NCBI GenBank assembly: GCA_944472135.2
Contig: OX235265.1
Coordinates: 60,337,112-60,401,111, forward strand
Reading direction: 5' to 3'
DNA: 64,000 bases
From: Trichobilharzia regenti
Lineage: Eukaryota > Platyhelminthes > Trematoda > Strigeidida > Schistosomatidae
Shown here: piece after piece, positions 1-12,774 of the stretch
Position numbering within the stretch: position 1 is the stretch's first letter
How the letters are laid out: each line of letters opens with the position of its first letter
Made by a program: the position numbers and the translations under genes
The notes under the pieces: generated by a model
The model's database searches: none
Told to the model about the DNA's origin: nothing
Seen by the model: the letters and a program-made list of their open reading frames with translations, nothing else

Positions 1-1212
1 GTCCCACATTAATTTGTTTCTTTTGTATGATATATCGGCATAAAAATTTCACTGAAGAGAATTTTCCTACAGAATTTCATAAAATGTTATGTTGCTTATA
101 AATATTTAGCAGAATTCATCTTTAGCTTTAACATTCACCTGAGATAAAGATGAGTAATGTTGAGGTCCAAAACGTTTGAGTGTACAAACAAAGACTGGGA
201 TTCACAAGTTCCAATGCCTATACAAAATGGGTAATAAATTTCAACAGAACATAATTTAAACGTGACCACTTTCTGATTAGTCTTACAGACAAAAAATACT
301 GATGTAGAGCATTACTGATTCATTTGTCAACACTCTAAGACCTAGAAACAAAACCGGCCTTCAAACAACACCCTAAAAGCTTGTTTACTGAAGAATCAAT
401 CAGCTAATAGATATGGTCTTAATGTGCTAGTGTCAACAAAAACTCATCAACAGATATTCAGTAGGGCTAACCAGTTATCACGTGCTTGATGATGAAAGCA
501 CACAGTGATAAGATAGCTACAACGTTTTCAGCCAATTCAATCGTTAGACGCATGGTCAATAATTTGCTTATAGCATAAGTCGTGTACAACTGAGCTGTCT
601 AAGAATGTCGGTAGTGAGATATATCTTTACTACGTTTTAACAAACTCAAGTGTAATCCATTGCCTCAGTCGAAATTAATGTTGCCCAGCATAAGTTTGCT
701 ATACAGTACACGCCGCACTAAATTTAATTGCACAAAGCTTATGACAAAATGGCTTTTACTTCAATAGGTGATTTTCCCTAGGCTTAAGCTAACAGAAGAC
801 TACGGTTGTGGAATAAAGCTGGTTGATTACCAGTTTCGTTTTCACGGTATCTGATTAACGACAAAGTATAGTCAGTGATCTTAAATGTTCTATTACTGTG
901 GTTTAGAGGACGTGATTTTATCAACAATATATGTAAAAACAACCATTCTAATCGGTCATCCATAAATACAATTTGAAGTCTAATTCAACTTAAGATGGTA
1001 AAATCTGTTTACAGCTTAAAAAGGATTAAGGCATAGGGTCAGAGAAGTACAGTGAATCAATACAAATCATCGCACTATGAAACTTTCAACCAGTAAGAAA
1101 TCACCATCAAAAATGAAGTTTTAGAAACCAATTAACCAGTTACTCGATAACTGTTAAACCTTGGGGTTACTTATTCACAATGTTCAGTTCAGCCATATAT
1201 ATATAATAATAA
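1..1212. other. Interval without recognisable gene
   Basis: AT-rich sequence with no long open frame and no motif I recognise. It may be the 3' flank of the minus-strand gene to the right or plain intergenic DNA. Confidence 0.5.
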
Positions 1213-1441
1213 TTTTTCCTTCACGTTCCCGGTGGAACATAGGGCTCCAAGCTAGTGGCTTGAAGTTCCTGTAGCAGTGTTTAATTTTTACAGGATGGGG
1301 TTGCTAGCTTCATGCCCAACCTTTCCTCTCTACCAGGATTAATTCTGGCTCAGTGAGGTAAAGGAGTGCGCCGGCCGGGGATCGAACCCCGGACCATATG
1401 CATGGTCGGCGAGCGTGCTAACCGCTATACCACCGACGCCA
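1213..1441 (-). repeat. tRNA-derived SINE, subfamily 1, near full length
   Basis: Read on the minus strand it begins with a tRNA-like head: an A-box-like TGGTATAGCGG, then a B-box-like GGTTCGATCCCC about 45 nt later. A body containing GGTAGAGAGG and CAACCCCATCCTGT follows, and the 3' end reads TGTTCCACCGGGAACGTGAAGG with an AT-rich tail. The same unit recurs at 34.07, 40.21 and elsewhere in this window. The heads are Pol III promoter-like, which is the basis for calling it a SINE; the name of the family is not known to me. Confidence 0.8.
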
Positions 1442-2599
1442 TATGTATATCGACTACAAAGATATGAGTAAAAACAAATCAGAATTTGTCAATGATATAC
1501 ATTCTTTGTGTCGCAGACACTATATCGATGGGTAATCTTTCTAACGGCTAACCATCTGCGCACATCAAAGTAGGCCAGTCATTATCTAATATGAAGAATA
1601 CAAGTTAAACCTTCAGGATTTTGTTGACGAGCCTATTGCCATTAATACATGCATGATTACGCACCAAACTATGGAGTGACACAACTTAGGAACAAAACAA
1701 CTTTAGGGAAGCCATGAAAAACTGAGACATGTGCTACGATTCATCTGGAATAATTTGTAACAGACTAGCCCGATCATTACGGAGTTGATTAATATAACCA
1801 CAAAGTATTCATGAATGTCTCTTCTCAATGACGCTGAGAGTATAGTAAATTGGAGGATATAAATTCTTCAAAGAATATGCCATCAGAACTCGTTGCCCGA
1901 CGGTTGAAAATAACACATTCAAGAGTGTCCTTACTATAATCATCTAACAAACGTACACGTGTACTGGTGAAACAAAAACCTGAGGGTTATATGACTGAAG
2001 CGATGGAGGCCATTACACTTATTGTACTCTGCTGACCAACTACGTTCCTGAGATGTCAGTTAACACCCTATTCACGAAGGAAAGATGAATCGGGAAAAAC
2101 TAGTGGGAATATCATCTTATTCAACCTTATAATACAGACAAATGTGTAACAACACAAGCAGATGACATAAACGACAGCGCAAATGAATCTGACTACGCGA
2201 TTGTTGTCATGGTCTAAGTAACTAAGATATTGAAAGACAAGGACGAGCCGCTAAAGCGACACACTTATGAATAAGTCTTGTATGCGATTAAGGGTTGATT
2301 AGATCCCGGTACTTCGTCCCAACCTCATATTGACACTACTTCAGTTTGAATGTCAACTCTTTTCGTGGCGTCACAGTTATTATTTAACTAATGTTACGGA
2401 AATATGACATTGTTCAACTAGCTGTCTATAAGCCATCCCATTTTTAATAAGGTGAATTCTAGGATGACTCCACAGATGTCAAACGGCATACCATACATAT
2501 TTTATTTATCTTTGTTTACAGCCTGATTCCAAACTGTTTTTTGTATAACAATGGAATTTTCAGCATGGATATCGGTAGCCCGAATTTTGCAGACCGACC
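1442..2599. other. Interval without recognisable gene
   Basis: No open frame or repeat head recognised. Confidence 0.45.
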
Positions 2600-2690
2600 A
2601 TAGATATCAGGTGTGCGTCGGCAGGGGGTCGAAACTTGGACCATGCGCATGGTCGGCGAGAGTCCTAACCACTGTGCCACCGACGCACAA
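2600..2690 (-). repeat. SINE subfamily 1, 5' head only
   Basis: Minus-strand head of the same SINE as at 1213-1441. It has the A-box-like TGGCACAGTGG and a degenerate B box (GTTTCGACCCC), and it breaks off about 90 nt in. It lies directly downstream of the tRNA-Glu-like sequence at 2700-2773. Confidence 0.7.
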
Positions 2691-2699
2691 ATAAAAAGC

Positions 2700-2773
2700 G
2701 CTCCCGCGCCGGGAGTCGAACCCGGGCCGCCTGGGTGAGAGGCAGGAATCCTAACCGCTAGACGACAGCCCAA
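2700..2773 (-). pseudogene. tRNA-Glu(CTC)-like sequence, probably a pseudogene
   Basis: On the minus strand the sequence has the tRNA-Glu layout: D-arm GTCTAGCGGTTAGGAT, an anticodon loop with CTC (CCTGC-CTCTCAC-CCAGG), a perfect T-arm around GGTTCGACT, and a T run just after it that could terminate Pol III. The 5' acceptor strand (TGGGCTG) fails to pair with the 3' strand (CGCGGGA) at four consecutive positions, and the anticodon stem has a C-C mismatch. I therefore call it a pseudogene or tRNA-derived repeat rather than a working tRNA. A sequencing error in the 5' seven bases is an alternative. Confidence 0.6.
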
Positions 2774-3914
2774 TCTTTAGGCACTATTCGTGTGTCAGTG
2801 TACTTCACAATTGAACTCCTGCAGTCCATATACAGTACTAAGTATAAAAAAGGCAATAAATAGAAGTTTTCACCGTCTTAGAGAGCAGGACACCAAAAAA
2901 GTGTTTTCACCAGTAGAAAGTAAAGCAAAGTTAAATCACCATCTGAAGCCGACTCATACTTCCTGACTTGACAGTGCAGTATTCAAGACAATTAACAGAA
3001 GATTTTGGCAAACATAAAATGGAGTGATTACTGTACAATATGATAATGTCTATCGATTTCCTTTCTAATGCTCATGTTCCGATAAAACACGAAATACGTA
3101 GTTACTTCGACTGAATTCATTTTAACTGCCCCAGTGAATTCGGCTTCGATATACAACTCAACAATCCAATAAATTGCAATAGGAAAACGTACTGAGGCTT
3201 GAACAAACACATTACGCTACACTGCTTAACAACCATACGCATAACAATATATATTTGATGATGAACCATAGCGGTTGTGTAAAGGCTGGTAAAAATCTTG
3301 GTAAGCTGAATGGGATTTAAACCCTTAGTCCACCAGTTATAAGCTAAGCATTACATATAACTAATTCAATTTTACAAGCTAATCAAACGTTTGAGACCAT
3401 TCAACACCAACTTAGATTGTTACACTCCCATGCAACGTTAAATAATGCTCAGCAAATTCGGACCTCAGCCATACGATTCTGAACCTTTACATACCAAACG
3501 GCATCATAAAATTATGCAAATTAAGAAAAAAGGAAGTCTCACTCTAAAACAATTTAATAAGACTCGCCAAACGTGAGTATGAGAACATTTACAACATCAG
3601 ATGTGAAATGTTCGAGCAAGTATATGATCAATTTTGAAACAACAGAAAACAAACTATCAGTTATTTTACAAAATACAAAAACTGCTAAACAGAAAAACCA
3701 TCGTACGGCGCAAAACTTATAGACCCTTCCCTTAAACAAACGAATAACTAAGGATAAAAAAGATCACAAAACATATAGATAAGTTCCGGGGAAATAACAT
3801 AATAAACCTCAAATATATGTACACCACACTAGCAAAATTCTGCAAGCAGAGTCCGTATAGATCACCGCGATTAAAATTAGAGGCTGGAAATGCGAAACTA
3901 ACAAGTATATGAAA
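2774..3914. other. Interval, probably including the TFAP4 3' UTR
   Basis: Downstream (minus-strand sense) of the TFAP4 stop codon. No coding signal or repeat was recognised; the poly(A) site was not located. Confidence 0.4.
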
Positions 3915-5149
3915 TTAGTGAGAACTGTTAACGACAACCTGGGGTCTGTGGAGGTACTTGTGAGGAATAGGACGATTCAGGAGCTTGGCCACAATCGGAT
4001 AATCTTCTGTGTTATGGACTTGAATGCTTTCACCAGAGTTTATAGACGGATTGATCTCCGAAACTGGGGTTAGCAAAAGGGGGTCAGTGAAGAGATTGCC
4101 AGGTTTTTGACTTGCTGTTTGTGCATCAACATAAGCATAACCATGGTAATTCTCTTGTGGACTGTGCCAGTAAGTTTCCGGTGGTGAGCGATCACCTGTA
4201 GAAAAGCTACCATCATGACTTTCAGGCTGTGGAGAGTTATTAAGTGCACCACCGCCCTCAATTTGTTCGATGGCCATTACGAGATGTTCTAGTCTTGCGG
4301 CGGTACTACCGGTACTTTCTGGCTGAGGAGATGCAGAACAGATGGATGTACTGCTATTGAAAGAATTGAGTGGAGATGACTGGTGAGTGTCTGTGCTTTC
4401 GGGGGAGAAATGATGACTTTGACGTGAATCGTAGGTGCCTTCAGCTTCAACACGTTGACGGCGATTGCGCAGACAATCAGGGCGTTTTTCTACAAATAAA
4501 GACCAAGCATATGACCAACTTACTTATGTCATCTGACTTTCTTTTCCTTGTAGTCAGAATAGAATTTGACATATCTACGGATATTGGGTTGGGTTGTAGC
4601 CCAGCTGACTGCCTATAAACTGCAACTTCACTTTCCAAAATGCTAACACGCATTAGCAGAGTGTTAATATACTTGGCAGTCAATTGCAATATGGTAGCCT
4701 AAAGCAATATACAATGAACTTAAGTGTTACCTTGCTCATTTTCTCACCATCTGCTATGGAGGGTAACAGAATGCGTAAGGAATCAAACCCAGCATTGATA
4801 CTTTGCATCCGTCTCCGTTCATTACTATTGGCTATTTCTCTTCGAACTCTTTTCTCTTGGTCAGGTTGACCGTGACCACTGTTTACATCTCCATTTGGCC
4901 TAAACAAAATCATGAATAGACAGCCGAATCATTAGTTAAAATCGCAAAAGACGTTTCATGATATGTTAAAGTAGAGTGAAATATAAAATATTAACGCATT
5001 TACTAACAGGAATTACATAAATACTACGCTGTATACGAAAATATAAACCAACTTGACAAAACCAAGATGGCGTCACGTGAGGTACCTCACCTTGAAGACT
5101 TTTCGCACACGTCAGTCAACATTTCAGAGTGACAGCGCTTCTTATCCAT
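3915..5149 (-). CDS. TFAP4: bHLH-zipper transcription factor, TFAP4 (AP-4) orthologue, four exons
   Basis: I built this from four minus-strand exons: 5149-5091, 4899-4731, 4698-4524 and 4489-3915. All introns are GT-AG (191, 32 and 34 nt), and reading frames join exactly to give 325 residues, close to human TFAP4 (338). The ATG at 5149 is the first that splices in frame into the bHLH exon. The basic region has REIANSNERRRMQSINAGF at about residues 40-58, nearly identical to AP-4, with the E and R residues that contact E-box DNA. Helix 1 then LLPSIADGEKMSK, helix 2 (ATILQLTAKYI) and a short leucine/valine-repeat zipper to about residue 100 follow. The C-terminal two thirds is Ser/Pro/Gln-rich and not conserved in a way I can recognise. 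AP-4 proteins act in the nucleus as homodimers on CAGCTG E-boxes. The exon structure is inferred from splice signals and not from RNA. Confidence 0.9.
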
Positions 5150-5300
5150 TAAACATCAAATGCACACTGTGTATAAACACCAGTTAGTTAAGAGTTATGG
5201 CGTGACAATACAGATAAATGCCGTAACAATAAGAATCAAACACCATCCACCACGTCTGCAGGGCGTAGGTAGCGCGTACAAGATGGCTGACGTAACGCAA
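5060..5300 (-). promoter_or_regulatory. Candidate 5' regulatory region of TFAP4
   Basis: Two YY1-like AAGATGGC motifs lie at 5064-5072 and 5280-5288. The first is followed by a palindromic TCACGTGA E-box (5073-5080), inside intron 1. The second abuts a CRE-like TGACGTAA (5288-5295), upstream of the start codon. The arrangement suggests a CpG-poor, TATA-less promoter with a downstream element. The function is inferred only from motif matches. Confidence 0.4.
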
Positions 5301-7993
5301 TTCTGTATGCAAGAGCCATGAAAACTCATTCAGCTAAATTGTGGCTAAAATAATTTTTTTTTAAACTTTTTTTTAATAAAACCTGAATAAAAACACAACC
5401 TTTGATAATTCACTCTTCCTATTTCGAATCATGTATTTGGTGCCTCATGGATTTAAATAAAAGCTTTCATCACTTGTTATCCACTAGAAAACATGAAATT
5501 TCTAGAAAATTTGTACGCAAAACACCAAAAAGGCTGATTTTGTGGAAGTAGCTCATTTGTGTTTAAGACGTTCATGAAGGTCAAACATCCGTGGCACTTC
5601 TAGCATTGAAATCGCTCGTAGAAATATCCCTCCTTGGTACTAATGTGTACAAACATAAGTTTCAACAGTTTGAATTCCTGATTATTTTGAAATAATTATG
5701 TTTATATAGTCTTTCGTCTGCTCATCATGCACTGAAGTGGCTATAAGTTTCATCCTGTTAGATATGCTTGCATTGTGTATTTAGGCATTTTGATAACAGT
5801 AGCATTTCAGTTTAAGACGGTGTGCTTAAACTTCATGATGAAAAGTACTTTAAGTACTGAATTTCATACTACTCAAAATTATTGTGTTGGTAGCTGACCT
5901 TTATTATGTTGAACCACTGCTGTCAATTTAAACTTTTATTCCTAGTTTTACCAAATTTAAGTAAGTAATACCACATGATGCAAAATATGAGTGGAGAATA
6001 AAACTAATCGAAAGGCAGACTCAGGGTTATACAGCTCTCAAAAACTCCCTATCACATGGCATTTATATTTAATCTTTAATGGCAAACAGTTCCACAAAAT
6101 TATCAGCCTACAGCATTTATCACGTACTACTGGATGACGGGCTTCACTGTGTAACTCGACTTGTTTAGCTGGGTGCTGGGGGTCAGGCGTCCGCCACACT
6201 TGGTATATCGTCACATTACGTCTGTTATTCCATGTGCGATTCCTAGCTAGTTAAGCAATCATCCTCTCACAACAATTCTGGTAGCGAAATATAATTCATA
6301 TTTTGAACTGTCGATTCAGTGTTCAGATATGGCTTTGGCTGACTCAGAACAAGTGCTATAGGAAACATAGATACAATAACTTGTGTTAGCATACATCGTA
6401 CCCTTGTTTAACGTCAATAAACCCTCATTCTGTTAAAAGTCCTGATAAAATCACATTATTCTGGTCTGGCTGCTAATGAACAACAGACTTTGCCGCTTTT
6501 TAATACACTGCACTTCCCCTATCTGTTTCACTCTCAACGAATATGTTTGCTTGAAATTAAGACAATTCTTAAAAATGTCAAGCAGCATAAAATAACAAAA
6601 TCAAAACGATGCCGTTTGCAAAACTGAATGATGACCACCATTTCTCTAGTAAATTTATTTAACTTACAACATCTGTTAAGCATTATTTCCATCTGAATAT
6701 TCGTTCCGATATGCTCGCTTGTTTCAAACATAACTTTCATCACTTAGCTGAAAACACCCTTCTCTTGACGGCTTTCTTGGTATAGGCGCTATGTTTTGAA
6801 TGGCAAAATTGTTGTTCCTTTTTATCACTGGTGGACGGTTTCGCTCTGACGAGGCAGAAGTGAGATAGGGCTTTCAGATAACTTCGTATGTTTCAATTTT
6901 TCCACATTAGACATGGCGAAATATTGGCTCAGATGAATGAAATATGCCATGTAAGAAATATGACGTTGCTAAAACTGGTAATATTTGCCTGTATACACTC
7001 CAGATTGAACCCTATTCCCCTTTGATTACGCGAAAATTGTGTTTAATATTCTTATTAGTCTCAACCTACAGTGGGCCTTTAAGAATAGGAGGCTGCTTCC
7101 GTAATGCTAGAGTCACCCAGTTATGGCTTAGAAACTTGGGAACACAGAAGAATGAAATAACCTCAGCGAAAAGAAAGACGAAACTGCCTGAATGCCACAT
7201 CATGGGCATGAACTCTATGAATACTAGCAAATATTATGATGTCGATACTTCAGATGGACATCTAACTGTAGGAATCAGAACAACAACATAAATGTTAATA
7301 AACTTTGTCTTTTCTGCCGCATATTGTATGTACTTTGACGTTTATGTTTAACTTCTTTTTCACTATCTATTCCTAACATTACCGTATATAGGTGAGAACA
7401 ATCATCCTTTTCTCTCTCACTTTTTCGTTTACTATTATGCACCTGGACTAGCCGGTGGTGGGAAACACTATTTAATTCAATGACTACTACTTTTTGGTAA
7501 TAAAAATTGGAGTGAATCCTGCGTTTATCTTATATTGTTCGTTTTGTATGACAATAATATAATTCGTATAAAAGGGTAAGCTCAGATGAAATACATGCCG
7601 TTTTACAGGCACGACTGGTTATGTCAAAAATTACAATTGTGAATTCTTATAGGTTACCACTTTTCGAAAGTTTAAATTGTTGAATTATAGTACATGCAAT
7701 CAGAACAGGTTCGCATAAATGTTATATTGTAAACCCTTGATCAAGGTCATCATCAAGGCTGAGGAGCAACCCAAACTTCGTTCCATTTCTTGCTGATAGC
7801 TGTGGTCAGTCAACGGACGACATATATTTGGGTAAGTGTTGCGCTCCCATGTGACCGAAAGCTATTTCAGGAAGAGAAGAACGGCCTGGAAAACTGCAAA
7901 ATGGTATAAAATGGAGTTATGGATAATTCATCGCTGAAAGTAAATTTACAAGATAAATACAAGAAGGAACCATAGAGTCCTTGCAATGATAGT
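5300..7993. other. Interval without recognisable gene
   Basis: AT-rich. A 115-codon plus-strand open frame (6944-7291) has no recognisable domain, and no splice pattern makes it convincing. No repeat heads seen. Confidence 0.45.
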
Positions 7994-7998
7994 ATACA

Positions 7999-8359
7999 TG
8001 TCAATGTAGTTGAAGATTGAACGATCAACCCATGGTTGTTTGCTCAAACCCAACTCCTCAATATTTTTCGCAGGTCATCAATCCGGCAGTCATCGTCCCA
8101 TCGTTCGCTGTTCAGAAGAAGATTAAAAACTATCAGCAGTATAATCGTCATTTATTGTTATAACATTCATTCTTAGACCTTGTGTAATAACCTTATTGTT
8201 GGTTATATGTTGGCGTAGGAATAAAGGATTCTTGAGTCGTCAATCAGTGTTCTGATTTTCGCGTTGGTTAATTCAAAGTGTTTCTGAAAGTCTTCGAGGG
8301 ACAGCGTGAGGTCCAGCGTAGCAAGAGCTGGACATTGAGTTTATGAGACTTGACTGACA
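7999..8359 (+). mobile_element. Solo LTR (diverged copy), 5 bp TSD
   Basis: 361 bp with TGTCA at the left end and TGACA at the right end, flanked by the duplicated target ATACA (7994-7998 and 8360-8364). It carries an AATAAAGGATTCTTGAGTCG segment matching the polyadenylation-like block of the other LTR copies. It is the most diverged copy in the window, so it is probably the oldest insertion. Confidence 0.85.
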
Positions 8360-8364
8360 ATACA

Positions 8365-9237
8365 TTTGCAGTGTATAATGCCAGCTACAATGGTATAACC
8401 ATGGAAAGTATGACATTTTCGGTGAATACATGGGTGCTGCTGTTACGTCTTTTCATCAAAGCAATGAATGTGAATGGAAAGAGTCAGTTTTAGCCTTAAT
8501 AAAAGCCTAGGGATTTGAGATGAAATAGAGTATAGTAGTTATTACATAAAAGGATTATCGGGAAATATACAAGTGATATTTCAGAGAAAATGGCTTGAAA
8601 GATTACAACCAGTGGGAAATGCTGAACTGTGATATGTCTAGCGAATTTTCGTTTGGCCAAGTGTGTAGGATCTTAAAAAGAAGCTGACAAGGCTTGTAGA
8701 TGTAAGGAGTAAAAGCTTTTATTATAATTTAGATCTGTTTAGTCTTTGTTATTTTTATATTCAGGATCTAAACTCATGTTTAATTCTCGAGCTATAAAAA
8801 ATGTATGTTGCTGTCCTGCAGATCGGAACGATTCACATTTGTGACCATTACAACATCTGCTGATCATCATGTTAAGTTATTGATACTCGCTGTCTGCCTC
8901 TGCGTCTCTCTTGCTGTTTTCGTCCGCCTTCTCTTCTCAAAGGTACTGCACTGGAGCACTGCATTTATGCAGTAATGCTGCTCTCTACGTTTGTACTGCT
9001 TAAGCGGAGTGTTGAAATCACAAGAACCTACATCTGACAGGTATTCAGATCATTGTTAACACATACGATTAAAAGAAGACGTTACAAACTTCTCATAGAG
9101 TTGTTTGAATTCTTTTTACTTTAATAATTTTGTCATAAAAACTGTGTTCAAATATGATCATATCTGTACAAATGGAATCTTAGTAAGGTAAATCCTAATT
9201 TATGCGAATTACTATGAGTAAGCAACTCGATGGGAAC
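8365..9237. other. Interval between LTR copies
   Basis: No open frame or repeat recognised. Confidence 0.4.
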
Positions 9238-9594
9238 TGTCAACAACGTCTCGTAAACCGTTAATGCCCAGCTCTTGCTGCACTCGGGCTCACGCTGTTC
9301 CTTGAAGTTTCTCAGAAACGCTTAGTAATAACGGACGCAAAAACGAGAACACCGATTGGCGACTCGAGGATTCTTTATTCTAACATCAACATATGCCCAA
9401 CTTTACAACTAATGTCTATGAACAAATATTACAGTAATAAATCACAATATTACTTCCGACGGTTTTTCTACGTTCTTTCTGAACAGCGATCGATGAGACG
9501 ATGACTGGTGTATTGATGCCTCCACGAAAATTGGGGAAGTTGGGTTTGAGCAAACAACCATGAATTGATCGTTCAATCTTCAACTCCATTGACA
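9238..9594 (-). mobile_element. LTR copy A (no matching TSD)
   Basis: 357 bp LTR in minus orientation (TGTCAATGGAG start at 9594). The two flanks do not share a 5 bp repeat. The right flank is the internal part of a segment that, in its inverted copy near 22.55 kb, continues into other sequence. This edge therefore looks like a recombination junction rather than a clean insertion. Confidence 0.8.
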
Positions 9595-9599
9595 AATGC

Positions 9600-9990
9600 T
9601 GAATTGAATAATCTTGAGTTCTTCCTTTTGAGTTCAGTTATTCCGTAATTATCCTAACGGAGATTGTTTCCCATTGCATAAGAAACTTGTATATTTTCGG
9701 TGACGTCATGATAGCCACTCCCCTAGTGTGCTCATGGTTATCGTCTGGGTGGCCACCGTAGATTACTGGCTCTTCAGTCAAGGTCCATGTCCATCATACT
9801 TGCACTGAGAGATTCTTAACGCTTCTATTTCGTATCCTCTCATCTCTTTGGCGACCTGGTAGTCTTCTGACTTCTTGCATTTTTGAACATTTCATGTCCC
9901 AATGCTTCCCTTTGCTTTCATTGAAAGATGATTGTTGGCTGACTGGCTTGTTGAAGCCTCTCATCACCCCGTGTAATTCCATCTCCCCGA
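9600..9990 (-). pseudogene. RTE-clade endonuclease N-terminal remnant
   Basis: Minus strand; same sequence as 22160-22560 on plus. Pieces such as VAKEMRGYE and GHPDDNHEHTRGVAIM match the start of RTE-type AP-endonuclease domains (a 'HxxGVAxM' block after a 'G..YSGH' type segment). Frameshifted and truncated where LTR copy A begins. Confidence 0.6.
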
Positions 9991-11794
9991 ACCCAGAGAT
10001 GAATAACTATTATTTTTAGTTGTGCCCTGAATTTTATTTAGCGATTGGGTTGATTTTTCGAGGTAAGGTATCTAGCCTTACACCCAATCCTCCTACTTTT
10101 TGTGGACCTAAGACCTGCTAGTGGACTAGGCAAGGTCCGTGTAGTAAGGGTGCTTTTTATTTATTCAACAATTTAAGTTAATGGTACGGCACTGTAGGGG
10201 GCTACTAAATTATACTATTTGGATGAATTCGAGTTTTTTCCTGTGGGCTCAAGCTAGAGAAATGCTCATGATTGTCGTGTGCCCACAGAAATCATGCACA
10301 CATTCTTCGAAACTCCAATAGTTCCTGTCTCCACGGATCTCTTAGAGGATTCTCACTGCCTGAAAGTATCTCAATTCCCACTATCAAAACTGAAGACAGA
10401 GATTATGGGTTTATTATGGTTGAGACAGGTGTTGCTTCAGGATAACTGACACTTGCTAGAACATCTCAACCAATTTCGTAGTAACGACCCCTGTCCTCTG
10501 GTTCTAACACTAGCTTGTCTCCTCTTGACTTAATGCTTATGATTTGTCCTTGTTTTGAGTTGATGCCTACTTTTGATGCTTAACTTGGCCATTGTATGTT
10601 GCTGTCAGTAAAGTGTTGGTTTTCGATTGCCTTGTTGTTTAATTGAACCCGACGTTTTACCGTGGAAAAATTTACGTGACAATCACATATACAAGATTAG
10701 GAAAATACCGATCAGTGGGGTTTGCTGATTTTTGTTTATCTTCACTAACCTCCTCATCCGTACTGATGAAAAAACTGATCATCAAAGATAAAACATCCGA
10801 GGCCCTACTAAACTAACGAATGTCTTTGACGTCACAAAGTACTCAGGATTATGTTTGTTAGCTAATTTGTAATCACTGATTGATATCTCCGAGACATCCC
10901 GGTTTCACTTTGAATGAAAGCTAATTTAAACTTCACAAATCGCCACTTTAAATGCTCCCCACTTATATTCATTTACTTTAAGGCTCTGACGAAGTGTATC
11001 GAAAATGTGTGAGTCGCTATTATGTTACTTTGTCCATATAACAAGGTCACTGACACAGAGTATTTTATATGCTAACAAACATTTCTGCCACCATTACAGT
11101 GATTATGATCAGAGACTATACTGGCAGAACTAGACTTGCTTAGTTTAGAAACCGCAGTGCATGAGAAAGTTCTTATTACGAGAAGTTAATTATCGGAAAG
11201 ATGGATTCTATCGATTTTCACTTTTTCGCCCTTTAAGCTTCGATTCCGGAGGAAGTGCGAGGTACGGAATCTGGTGGACCAAAATAGTGTAAAGAAACGT
11301 AATCTATTATTTCCTGTCTAACGAGATTTTTGACTCTAGTAGCTGGCGAGGGGATGAGAAAGAAATCTGATAATATCAGGCGGCTTGTTTGAATCGCTGG
11401 ACAACCAAATTGATTAATCCCATCTGGACTTCCATTGCTTCGATCGTCTAGTTATTTCAAGTGACCCATACATGAACTTGCGCGCTGAATTGCTTCCAAT
11501 TAAACGCTGTACAATTCTTCGACGAAGTGAAGATGTACTTCAGATAATTACTTTACGTGTAAACCGCGTGCCAAGAAAAAGTATTTTGGAACTAAATACC
11601 CTGAAAATGTTTTTACCATACATTCGCATTTTGTCTGAAGTAAAGCCTTATTATTATATTAATCATCAAGTTCATAAAATTGGTGGTGAACGCTTACACG
11701 CTGACCCAAATCTGACCAGCTCAGCATGTATATTTTACGTTACTCGGAGTCCTTGGTCATTCGCAGAAGGTAGGCCAAGAATGGTGTCAACTGC

Positions 11795-12000
11795 ATGATG
11801 GTAGAATACCAACAACCAAGCATGTGGTTCGGGGTTCGATCCGCGGCCATCGACGCGCTCCTTCACTTCGCTTGGCCAGTTATAAGACTGGCAAAGAGGA
11901 AGGTTGGGCAAGAGACTAACCACCCGATCCTGTGAAAATAACACCACTACTGCTGGAACTTCAAAGCTCTAGCTAGTAGCCCTATATTCCACTGGGACCT
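11795..12000 (+). repeat. SINE subfamily 1 copy in the inverted segment
   Basis: Contains GGGGTTCGATCC (B-box-like), GGCAAAGAGGAAGGTTGGGCA and the 3' end CCTATATTCCACTGGGACC of the family. The mirrored copy is at about 20125-20320. Confidence 0.7.
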
Positions 12001-12774
12001 TAAATCGAAAAGGTCACAAATGACAATTCCAAGAAAAGAAGTCAGATTTCAACCTAAATGATGGTGCAAATATCTCTTATGACGCGCATGCTTACTGATT
12101 TGGGTGCTAAAAAGATATGCTGTTGGGAAACGAATTTATGAGGCATTTTTTAGATTGTGGTGGAGTGCTGCACTCTTAGGGTATTCAGTACCGCAAACGT
12201 AAACTGTATTTTGAATAGATATGTTCGTGGATGCAAATTTAACTCGTCCTAAAGATTCGCGGTTTAAAACAACATCGCGAAATGAGCTGACTGATTTGGA
12301 ACACACAAGTAATATAGTCCTGATAGGTGGTGGTGCTGAAAAAGAGGTCTTGTAGAAACTGGAATGGGCTTCGCATGTGTTTCAATGTGCTCATATATGA
12401 ACTTATATTACGGAAGTGACTTCTACAGCGTTACGTGTGCAAGTGATTGAAGTCCACTCACATTAGAAAACCTGGTTACGGGAAAAAGTTCCAGATAGCT
12501 ATTAGCATTGCGTATGTTGGTAACAAACGCTGAGGTCATTTTGTCTTTTTTGTCTTCATGAGCAGGAATAATATGGCGACGGTCTATTCCCCTACGAATG
12601 ATAAGTGTGAATAAAGTAGTGAATTTTCAAATATACGTACAGGTGGGTGTAACAGAGTGGAATACTACAAAAATTATGTATCTAATATTTGTCACGGTGA
12701 AAAGTAAATGCCGAGGATGACTGGCAGTAATAAATAAACAGTAATCCCAGATGACACATTCACAGAACACTAGG

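Larger units (their letters stand above)
9595..12774 (-). repeat. Inverted duplication, left arm
   Basis: About 3.2 kb whose reverse complement recurs at 19332-22560. It includes RTE endonuclease remnants (9600-9990), a SINE (about 11795-12000) and an AT-rich body with no recognised coding function. Short matching frames in both arms (start at 11472 here, 20740 there) are interrupted by an indel in an A run, which argues against a conserved gene. Confidence 0.85.

Noticed and set aside
6944..7291. 115-codon plus-strand frame
   Set aside because: No domain, low complexity, no splice support; could be chance.
11472..11798. 108-codon frame in the inverted arm
   Set aside because: The mirrored copy (from 20740) has one more A in a run and diverges in frame, so the frame is not conserved between copies.
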